Assembly: GCA_913054445.1 (NCBI GenBank)
Contig: CAJXIK010000018.1
Location: forward strand, 1-15,808
Length of the DNA stretch: 15,808 nucleotides
Source: an uncultured Bermanella sp.
GTDB taxonomy: Bacteria > Pseudomonadota > Gammaproteobacteria > Pseudomonadales > Oceanobacteraceae
Reading direction: 5' to 3'
This document shows, piece by piece, positions 5,842 through 12,130 of the stretch. The translations under genes and the position numbers were made by a program. Numbering within the stretch: the stretch's first letter is position 1; the number at the start of each line of letters is the position of its first letter. The notes under the pieces were generated by a model. That model did not search any database and was not told where the DNA came from. It saw only the letters and a program-made list of their open reading frames with translations.

Positions 5842-6945
5842 ATGAGGCGTGGCTGGCAGCTATTGTGTGGCTATTTATGCGGCTATTTGTGTAGTTATTC
5901 GAGTTTAAGCCTAGGCTATTCAGTGCTGGAGGTGAGCCGCCCCCCCCTGTTTCCTTGGTTGAGCTGGCTGGGGTTGGGGCTAGTGTCGGCCTTATTATTG
6001 TTTGCCTGCCACCTCTGGTTGAGCAACCGACGCCTGTTGCGCGCACAGCATAAACTCGCTGTGCTGTGGAATCATGTGCCGGATACACTCACCGAAGTGG
6101 ATGCTCAGGGTAAAATCTGCCAGCTGAACCGGCTGCCTAGCGGTGAACTGCCCTCAGATCTGGTGCTGGGCAGGGACTATTCCGACTACTTAAGCGAGCG
6201 CGATGCTCACGTATTCCGAGAGCGGCTGCAACAGGCCTTAACCACGGGCGAAGGCAGCCATTTTTCACAGCAAATTAAGCGGCCTGACGGCATCACCTAT
6301 TTACACCATAGCATCGTGCCATTAACGGGCTCAAGCACTGACTCTGTTGATCCTCGGGCCTTGTTAATCTGCACCGATATTAGCCATCACCAAGAAAACG
6401 CCGATGTTCAAGCGCGCCTGCTGGCCAGCGTGGAGCGCATCAGGCGTGCGCTAGATAACACCCTAGAGTCGTCTCAGCCCGCGGCCGAAGACGATGAAAA
6501 GCGCATCGAATCTGTAACAGCAAACAACCATAACCCCCAGCCCGTGCCGCCTTGTCTGGGGCACCTGTTACTGGTGGAAGATAATATCACCAATCAACTG
6601 GTGGTGCGTAAGACCCTAGAGAAAATGGCTTATCAGGTGACCATCGCCAACAATGGTTTGGAAGGGGTGCAGGCCTACGAAAGTGGCGCGTTTGCGGGCA
6701 TTATCATGGACGTGCAGATGCCGGTGATGGATGGCATAGAAGCGACCCGCAAGATTCGCCAGCTGGAGGGGGGATACGTGCCCATCATCGCGCTCACCGC
6801 TAACGCACAAAAAGAAATTGAAGAGGCCTGTCTTGCCGCAGGTATGGATGCTTTTCTCACTAAACCGGTGAAGCGCCTAGAGTTGCAACGCACGCTGGAG
6901 GCGGTGCTGGGCAGTGAACGGCAGCAGCGCCAGAGCAGCGCTTGA
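5842..6945 (+). CDS. Membrane PAS-receiver protein lacking a kinase domain
   Basis: The protein is 367 residues from the ATG at 5842, chosen because AGGAG precedes it at good spacing; an in-frame ATG at 5782 would add 20 residues but has no such site and overlaps a possible promoter. Numbered from 5842, it has a first hydrophobic stretch ~5-26 containing CGYLCGYLC, a second membrane segment ~37-60 followed by NRR (cytosolic side), a PAS-like domain ~75-182 ending in an ICTDIS strand, a polar linker, and a receiver domain ~240-356. The receiver has the acidic pair Glu246/Asp247, phospho-acceptor Asp290 (IIMDVQMPVMDG), Thr319 and Lys341, and is of the type found at the C-terminus of hybrid histidine kinases. 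No H-box, N-box or ATPase motif is present. It could be a phosphate acceptor or sink, or a hybrid kinase that lost its core. Substrate and partner are unknown. Confidence 0.85.
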   Translation: MRRGWQLLCGYLCGYLCSYSSLSLGYSVLEVSRPPLFPWLSWLGLGLVSALLLFACHLWLSNRRLLRAQHKLAVLWNHVPDTLTEVDAQGKICQLNRLPSGELPSDLVLGRDYSDYLSERDAHVFRERLQQALTTGEGSHFSQQIKRPDGITYLHHSIVPLTGSSTDSVDPRALLICTDISHHQENADVQARLLASVERIRRALDNTLESSQPAAEDDEKRIESVTANNHNPQPVPPCLGHLLLVEDNITNQLVVRKTLEKMAYQVTIANNGLEGVQAYESGAFAGIIMDVQMPVMDGIEATRKIRQLEGGYVPIIALTANAQKEIEEACLAAGMDAFLTKPVKRLELQRTLEAVLGSERQQRQSSA

Positions 6946-6975
6946 GTGCCTGTATTAACCCTAAGGTTACATGAG

Positions 6976-7356
6976 CTAAAGCAAAGGCCCAAAGGGTAAA
7001 AACCGGTTGTCGCTGTGAGCCTTTACCCACTGCACTAGGCTCTTGTCGATGCCTGCTATCTTACGCAGTTGCTTAAAGAGGGCGATGACCGGCGATTTTT
7101 CCGCTAGGTTCCAGGCCTGTTGCTCTTCCAGCTGGGTGAGCATGCGAATCAATTCGATGAGCGGTTGTTGCGTCAAATTGTGTATACTCAGTGCCCAAAT
7201 TTTGTTGTCTACCTGAGCTAGTGGCTGAATCCAACTCAATTGTGCGGTAAGGTCGGAGTCCTGCGTGTAGCTGTGCGCCAATACCGTCAATTTTTTAAGA
7301 TCAGCCTCATCCAGGGTGATGGGGCTCGCTACCGGTTGCCAAGAGTCAACGGACAT
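6976..7356 (-). CDS. Unknown 126-residue cytosolic protein
   Basis: I do not recognise this family. The protein has no signal peptide, membrane segment or cysteine. It is mostly helical with an acidic to neutral N-terminal part (LDEADLKKLTVLAHSY) and a more basic C-terminal part (KLLFKQLRKIAGIDKSLVQ-like amphipathic helices), ending in PFGPLL. AAGGA lies eight bases before the ATG, supporting the start. It converges with the PAS-REC gene, with only 30 bp between the two stops, and no terminator-like hairpin is visible there. Its upstream neighbour, the acyltransferase, is divergent, so it is probably transcribed alone. Regular codon use and a good ribosome site make it a likely real gene. Confidence 0.75.
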   Translation of the reverse strand: MSVDSWQPVASPITLDEADLKKLTVLAHSYTQDSDLTAQLSWIQPLAQVDNKIWALSIHNLTQQPLIELIRMLTQLEEQQAWNLAEKSPVIALFKQLRKIAGIDKSLVQWVKAHSDNRFLPFGPLL

Positions 7357-7633
7357 AAGTGGAATCCTTAGGGAAGTTAAGGGTGTTAAAATAGGGCTGA
7401 GCGTATTGTCCCATAAGCGTAAATGTATAAAAACCCGTGTTTTGTAGGGCTATAACATGACGTCAGGCAGCCATCAGCCCTGACCATTGCAGTGTAAAAA
7501 TGAGCATGCTTTGGCATTGTTTAAGCGGGCCGCCAAGCAGGATCACATATGGCCGCCTTAAGTTAAAAAGCCTATGTACATGGCTTGTGTGCGTGCGGCC
7601 GAGGCACACACAGGCTATTGGTCCGAGCAATTT
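7357..7633. other. Divergent intergenic region
   Basis: This lies between the unknown minus-strand gene and the plus-strand acyltransferase gene and must hold both promoters. I see no convincing -35/-10 pair. A small inverted repeat GTCAGG/CCTGAC (7462-7467 and 7479-7484) overlaps the palindrome TGACGTCA; it has no T-run, so it is not an intrinsic terminator. The tail of the region is open in the acyltransferase frame from 7574, but that extension looks non-coding. Confidence 0.4.
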
Positions 7634-8767
7634 ATGAAAAGTAGTAAAAATAGTATGAAACAAGATTTTGATGATATTCGCGACTATGACGATCACGAAG
7701 TAAACGGTGTATTGCTGTCATTGTTAAAAGACAGTGAGTTTTTGCAGTTTTTAGCCCAGCAAAAATTTCCGCGCTTGCAGCGGCTCTTTCCTACTCTCAT
7801 TCAGCGGCGCATTAAAAAAACTATGATGCGTCAGTTTAAAAACGTGCATAGCGTGCAGGCCATGCAAAATAAATTGACGCCGCTTGTACGCTCGCTCATG
7901 GATAGAACCGTCACCGAATTTAAGGTGACGGGCCTAGAGCAGTTGGATAAGAACAGCTCCTATGTGTTTATCAGTAATCATAGGGACATCGCCATGGACC
8001 CTATGCTGGTCAATTACGCCCTATTAAACGCGGGTTTGGCCAGCTGTAAGATTGCCATTGGCGATAACTTATTAGAGCGTCAGTTTGTGGCCAAGCTCAT
8101 GCGTTTAAATAAAAGTTTTGTGGTGCAACGCTCACCTGGCAGCCGTAAAGATAAATTAGCGGCGGTCAATAAGTTGTCGGCTTACATACACCACAGCGTC
8201 AAGCGCGGGCAGAGTATTTGGATTGCGCAAAAAGAAGGGCGTGCCAAAGACGGCAAGGATATGACCGATACCGCGGTGCTTAAGATGCTACACATGGCGG
8301 GACGCAAGGCGGGTTGGGAATTTAAGGAAAGCATGAACTACCTAAAGCTGGTGCCGGTTTCCATCAGCTATGAGTGGGACCCGTGTGATGAAGATAAGGC
8401 CCGTGAGTTAGATGCGCAGCGCCGCCAAGGCTGTTACGAAAAATCGAAAGATGAAGATCTTTTAAGCATCATTAAGGGCATTAAGGGTCAAAAGGGTCGG
8501 GTGTCGGTGCATTTCTCAGCCCCCCTATCACAGGATAGCAACACGGCCGATCAGTGGAGTAAGGCCATCGACCACGAGATTCATAGTCATTACGACGTGT
8601 TTGATAATCACCTGCAAGCCCAGGCACTGGTCAGCGGTGGCGGTGAGGGAGACGATGCCATGTGGCAGAAAAAATATGGCCACCTGCCCAAGCCCGTGTA
8701 TCAGCAGATCATAGAAACCTACGCACAACCCGCGATCTCACAGGCGGCGGCTAAACACTATGATTGA
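7634..8767 (+). CDS. Lysophospholipid (1-acylglycerol-3-phosphate) acyltransferase-like protein
   Basis: The protein is ~377 residues from the ATG at 7634. The open frame extends to an ATG at 7574, and another ATG lies at 7655; none has a strong ribosome site, so the start is uncertain. The body is a PF01553-type acyltransferase: SNHRDIAMDP is the catalytic histidine block (with one residue more between His and the last Asp than the classical HX4D), and QKEGRAKDG corresponds to the EG(T/R) substrate-binding motif. Such enzymes transfer an acyl chain to lysophosphatidate or a related lysolipid on the inner face of the membrane. No clear transmembrane helix is seen, only a basic helical N-terminal region (residues ~40-80, QRRIKKTMMRQFK) that could bind membranes. 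It overlaps the next gene by 8 bp, so the two are probably translationally coupled. The exact acceptor lipid is unknown. Confidence 0.88.
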   Translation: MKSSKNSMKQDFDDIRDYDDHEVNGVLLSLLKDSEFLQFLAQQKFPRLQRLFPTLIQRRIKKTMMRQFKNVHSVQAMQNKLTPLVRSLMDRTVTEFKVTGLEQLDKNSSYVFISNHRDIAMDPMLVNYALLNAGLASCKIAIGDNLLERQFVAKLMRLNKSFVVQRSPGSRKDKLAAVNKLSAYIHHSVKRGQSIWIAQKEGRAKDGKDMTDTAVLKMLHMAGRKAGWEFKESMNYLKLVPVSISYEWDPCDEDKARELDAQRRQGCYEKSKDEDLLSIIKGIKGQKGRVSVHFSAPLSQDSNTADQWSKAIDHEIHSHYDVFDNHLQAQALVSGGGEGDDAMWQKKYGHLPKPVYQQIIETYAQPAISQAAAKHYD

Positions 8768-9014
8768 TCCTCGTCGCAAGTCCCTGCTGCCATTCGGCAC
8801 GGCGACCCTAGTTTTCTTAGGGGCGGCGCTGATTTATCAATGGTGGCCGGTCTCTGCCTGTGACCAGCTAGAAGATAAGCTACAAAAGGGTTATTTCTTG
8901 CGTTGGTTGTCGCCGCAATTAATGCTCATCACCGCGGACAAAAAAAGCCTGATGGTGCAAGCACAGAACAAGCAAAGCGCCTGTGAATTAATGGTCGAGA
9001 AAATCAGCCACTAG
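8760..9014 (+). CDS. Small membrane-anchored protein of unknown function
   Basis: This 84-residue protein begins with a basic start (DPRRK) and one hydrophobic helix (residues ~9-27, LLPFGTATLVFLGAALIYQW), then ~55 residues outside. This suggests a single-pass protein with its C-terminus in the periplasm. Two cysteines (in SACDQL and SACELM) both fall in the exported part and could form a disulfide. I recognise no family. Its ATG lies inside the acyltransferase gene and the genes overlap by 8 bp, so they are almost certainly one operon and this may be an accessory to lipid acylation; that is inference. It converges with the following cyclase gene across 17 bp. Confidence 0.75.
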   Translation: MIDPRRKSLLPFGTATLVFLGAALIYQWWPVSACDQLEDKLQKGYFLRWLSPQLMLITADKKSLMVQAQNKQSACELMVEKISH

Positions 9015-9031
9015 CCGTCATGGCTCGTTTG

Positions 9032-9940
9032 CTAATAACGTACACAGTTACGGCCCGCCTCCTTGGCCTGATACAGCGCCTTGTCGGCCCGCTCTAAGAC
9101 GTCTTTGCTGGTTTCACTCTCTAGCTTGGCATGGGTGAGGCCTATGCTCACGGTGACATGAGGCTGGCAGTCTGAAAATGCGTGGGGGATGTTGGCCTCT
9201 GACATGGCATCGATGAAGCGCTGTGCCACCTTCACTGCCCCATCGATGGCGGTGTCGGGCAATAACACCACAAACTCTTCGCCCCCATAACGGGCCAGCA
9301 CATCGATGGGACGCTTAAGGGCCTGCTTTAAGGTTTGCGCCACCTGACGCAAGCATTGATCTCCTTGTATGTGGCCATAGTTGTCGTTGTATTTCTTAAA
9401 ATTATCTATGTCCATCAGCATCACCGTTAAGTCGGCATTGCGCCGCCGATGGTCTTTCCAGTAGCGCATCAGCATGTCCTCGTAGCCCCGGCGATTCATT
9501 ATCTGGGTGAGTACATCAAAATGTGCCACCTCATCGAGTTTTTTATTGGCGCTCATGAGCTCGGCCTGAATGGATGACAGGCGCAACATGGCCTTGGCGA
9601 TGGCGCTTAATACATCCTTGTGTACCGGTTTGCTTAAATAGGTGTCGCCGCCCACGTTCAGGCCCTCTACTACGTCTTCTGGGTTGCTGCGCCCGGTGAG
9701 GTAGATAATGGGCACCCAGTGCTCTTGCAAAAAGCCACGAATGGCCTTGCAGGTGTCGAAGCCCGACAAACCCGGCATTTCCACATCTAGGATGATGAGG
9801 TCGGGTATTCGCTCGCTCACCGTTATGAGCGCCTCTTGACCGGACTCGCACAGGACGATGTCACAATTTAGCGGGCGTAAGTATTCGCTGACGATTCTCC
9901 TCTGGGTGCGCGAATCATCCACCACTATTACCTGGGGCAT
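9032..9940 (-). CDS. Response regulator with diguanylate cyclase output (REC-GGDEF), second copy
   Basis: The protein is 302 residues from the ATG at 9940, chosen because AAAGGA stands six bases before it; an in-frame ATG at 9955 would add five residues and itself overlaps that ribosome site. Numbering from 9940, the receiver (1-~120) has Asp8/Asp9, Asp52 (IILDVEMPG), Thr82 and Lys104 (LSKP). A short helical linker (~120-140) leads to a GGDEF domain with DIDNFKKYND and GGEEF at 219-223, plus the RxxD inhibition site Arg210-Asp213, five residues upstream. It should be an active, phosphorylation-controlled, feedback-inhibited producer of cyclic di-GMP. It has the same plan as the cyclase at 4748-5647 but the sequences differ clearly, so they are not a recent duplication. 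It is divergent from fieF and has no kinase gene beside it. Confidence 0.95.
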   Translation of the reverse strand: MPQVIVVDDSRTQRRIVSEYLRPLNCDIVLCESGQEALITVSERIPDLIILDVEMPGLSGFDTCKAIRGFLQEHWVPIIYLTGRSNPEDVVEGLNVGGDTYLSKPVHKDVLSAIAKAMLRLSSIQAELMSANKKLDEVAHFDVLTQIMNRRGYEDMLMRYWKDHRRRNADLTVMLMDIDNFKKYNDNYGHIQGDQCLRQVAQTLKQALKRPIDVLARYGGEEFVVLLPDTAIDGAVKVAQRFIDAMSEANIPHAFSDCQPHVTVSIGLTHAKLESETSKDVLERADKALYQAKEAGRNCVRY

Positions 9941-10157
9941 TGCCGTTCCTTTCATGACGTGCTCTAAGCATAGTAAACTTTTGGCAGGTTGTGATTGAGT
10001 TCTGCGAACAGGGCGAGTAATCGGGTATCGTTGTGAAATTTAATAGCCTTATGCGCTAACAGATGTGCTGCTGTGTATCTTTGGTACTTTGTGCTGAGAT
10101 ATTGCGAGGCGGCCCATTTGCTATGCTAGGGTTATACGGATAGTAAGGGTTTATTTC
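9941..10157. other. Divergent intergenic region between the GGDEF gene and fieF
   Basis: This holds the promoters of two divergent genes. Possible -10 elements for fieF are TATGCT and TTATAC near 10121-10138, but neither has a good -35 at proper distance. I see no Fur-box-like 19-bp AT-rich palindrome and no strong inverted repeat. AAGG about 10 bases before the fieF ATG may be its ribosome site. Confidence 0.35.
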
Positions 10158-11030
10158 ATGGGCAACTATGATCATCTGAGTCGGCAAGCCACACTGGCCT
10201 CCATTGTGGTGGCGCTGATTCTAATTATCACCAAGACTTGGGTGTACTGGGCTACAGGGTCGGTGAGTTTACTGGGTTCGTTGTTGGATTCGTTGCTGGA
10301 TGGCGTGACCTCTTTCATGAACTTCATCGCCCTGCGTTATGCCCTACAGCCCGCCGACGATGACCACAGGTACGGTCATGGCAAGTTAGAATCCATTGCC
10401 GCCCTTGCCCAATCGGCCTTCATGATAGGTTCGGCCGTGGTGTTGGTACTGAACAGCTTCGATGCCATGCTCGACCAGCGGCAGGTGGTGAACAGCCAGT
10501 GGGGCGTGCTAGTAAGCCTGTTTGCCATCGTGTTGACGCTGGCGCTGGTGCGTTTTCAAAAATATGTGGTGAAGAAAACCCAGTCCTTGATCGTCGAGGC
10601 CGACTCTTTGCATTATCAGGGGGACTTGTTGATGAACGGGGCGGTGATGATCACTATGGTGTTGGTGGGCTTCGGTATCTTCTGGCTAGATTCTGTCATG
10701 GCCGTGGGCATAGGGGCTTTTTTATGCTTCAACGCCTGGAAGGTGGGAGCCCGCGCGGTGGAAGAATTGATGGACCGGCAGCTGCCTGAGGTGGAGCAGA
10801 AAATAGAAGAGCTAGTGCGCGGCTGTCAGGGGAGCGAGGGCTGCCATGACGTGCGCTGTCGCATGGCGGGCCCCAACTTATTCGTGCAGTTTCACCTCGA
10901 ACTGGATGAGAATTTGGCCCTGTGGTCGGCCCATGAAATTGGCGATCGTATCGAGAATCACATCACCGAAGTGTATAGCAATGCCGATGTCATCATTCAC
11001 TTGGACCCAGTTAGGGTAGAGAGCCTCTGA
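10158..11030 (+). CDS. fieF: Cation-efflux pump FieF/YiiP (CDF family)
   Basis: This 290-residue inner-membrane protein is close to E. coli YiiP (300). It has six predicted membrane helices, then a cytosolic domain from ~residue 208. All metal ligands known for YiiP are visible at nearly the same numbers: transport site A Asp44, Asp48, His152, Asp156; interface site B Asp67, His70, His74; cytosolic site C His230, His246, His281, Asp283, with His259 also kept. The D-D-H-D set at site A fits Zn/Fe/Cd/Mn antiport against protons. The stop overlaps the start of the next gene by one base (TGATG), a mark of translational coupling, so the pump and the exported protein behind it are likely made together. 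The neighbour upstream is a divergent cyclase gene. Whether it moves mainly Zn or Fe cannot be told. Confidence 0.95.
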   Translation: MGNYDHLSRQATLASIVVALILIITKTWVYWATGSVSLLGSLLDSLLDGVTSFMNFIALRYALQPADDDHRYGHGKLESIAALAQSAFMIGSAVVLVLNSFDAMLDQRQVVNSQWGVLVSLFAIVLTLALVRFQKYVVKKTQSLIVEADSLHYQGDLLMNGAVMITMVLVGFGIFWLDSVMAVGIGAFLCFNAWKVGARAVEELMDRQLPEVEQKIEELVRGCQGSEGCHDVRCRMAGPNLFVQFHLELDENLALWSAHEIGDRIENHITEVYSNADVIIHLDPVRVESL

Positions 11031-12106
11031 TGCGAACCGTGGTGGTGCTGTTGAGCGTTATCATCGTCTTCCTGTGGAGCCCTGGTTTGTTGGCCGAGAG
11101 GCGAGGCGAGCCAGCACAAACTATGATATCGCCTCCTCCCCCAGATGATTCCATTCCCCCAGATGAACTCGTTACTCCAGATGAACCCGTTTCTCCAGAA
11201 GAGCCTCTACAGGAACCAGCAGATAGCGCCCAAGAGCAGGAAGATATTGAAGTACTGGAATGGTCGCGAGATTTTGCCAAGGGTTATGTAGAGAGCCTAA
11301 ATGACGGGGTCGACTCATTCTTCATGGGGGCATTCTTCGATGATGAGCTGGTTGACGATGAGTCGTCGGGCAGTAACGGCCGGATTTTCTTCACCACTCG
11401 CCGTGTCGTGGGAGAGGGTGTGGATTACCAGGCGGGCATCAACCTGAAGCTGGTGCTGCCCAGGACTCGGGATCGTTTTAAGTTACTGGTGGAAACCGAT
11501 GAAAACGAAGACGATCAAAAAGAATCCGACCTCATCGGCACCACCAATAACGTCACCTACTCCACCGCCATTCGTGTGGAGCTGCGTGATGGCAGGCGTT
11601 GGAAAACCAGCTGGGATAACGGCGTGCGTTGGGCCGGGCAGCCGGTGTATTTTTCTCGGGTGCGAACCCGACGCACCGATTATTTCAATGAGTGGCGCTC
11701 ACGGCTGTTGCACAGCGTGTCGTGGCGCACCGATGTGGATTGGGGCACCTCGGTCAACGCTAGCCTATTGAGGCCGCTGGATATGCGCCGTCACTTTCGC
11801 ACCGCGTTCAGCGCCGACTATTTGTTGTCCGATGACTTCGCAGAGTTGCAGACCAGCGCCGCCATCTTCGATGAGGTGAGTGATCGTTCTGCTGTGTTGT
11901 ACCGCATGGTGATCCTCGGTGACACTCAGCAGATTGCCAAGATCAATAACTATATTGTGTCGGTGAGTTATCGCCGTAAGATTTATAAGCACTTTGTGTT
12001 TGCCGAGATCGTGCCAGAAGTGGCCTGGCCTAGAGAGGAGGACTACTTCCCAACTCCGGCGCTTACTCTACGCTTCGAGATGATTGTTGGTCCGGATGAG
12101 TATTGA
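11030..12106 (+). CDS. Exported, probably outer-membrane, protein of unknown function coupled to fieF
   Basis: The 358-residue protein has a clear signal peptide (hydrophobic residues 3-20, cleavage likely after LLA at 22). Next comes an acidic, proline-rich linker (~33-70) that includes four hexapeptide repeats, then ~280 residues with many alternating aromatic/polar strands (for example RIFFTTRRVV, AIRVELRD, WKTSWDNGVRW, VYFSRVRTRR). The last segment ends in strands such as LTLRFEMIV, which suits a beta-barrel, but the very last residues are GPDEY instead of the usual terminal Phe. I do not recognise the family. The ATG overlaps the fieF stop (TGATG), so it is co-translated with the metal pump. 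A role in metal or envelope stress is a guess from context only. It converges with the REC-REC kinase gene 24 bp beyond. Confidence 0.8.
   Translation: MRTVVVLLSVIIVFLWSPGLLAERRGEPAQTMISPPPPDDSIPPDELVTPDEPVSPEEPLQEPADSAQEQEDIEVLEWSRDFAKGYVESLNDGVDSFFMGAFFDDELVDDESSGSNGRIFFTTRRVVGEGVDYQAGINLKLVLPRTRDRFKLLVETDENEDDQKESDLIGTTNNVTYSTAIRVELRDGRRWKTSWDNGVRWAGQPVYFSRVRTRRTDYFNEWRSRLLHSVSWRTDVDWGTSVNASLLRPLDMRRHFRTAFSADYLLSDDFAELQTSAAIFDEVSDRSAVLYRMVILGDTQQIAKINNYIVSVSYRRKIYKHFVFAEIVPEVAWPREEDYFPTPALTLRFEMIVGPDEY
11141..11212 (+). repeat. Four 18-bp tandem repeats encoding a Pro/Glu-rich linker
   Basis: Four in-frame 18-bp units begin at 11141, 11159, 11177 and 11195. Each starts CCAGA, and the first three start CCAGATGA. 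They encode PDDSIP, PDELVT, PDEPVS and PEEPLQ. They form the flexible acidic linker just after the signal peptide of the fieF-coupled protein. Copy number may vary between strains without breaking the frame. Confidence 0.85.
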
Positions 12107-12130
12107 TACCTAACTCAAGGCTGGCGCGGG

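Noticed and set aside
7597..7617. Extra copy of the 15-bp repeat (GGCCGAGGCACACACAGGC)
   Set aside because: Resembles GGCCGATAACACACAGGC but differs by substitutions and one extra base; a single imperfect match of low complexity is likely chance.
12107..12130. Bidirectional terminator between the fieF operon and the kinase gene
   Set aside because: The 24-bp gap contains no inverted repeat or T-run.
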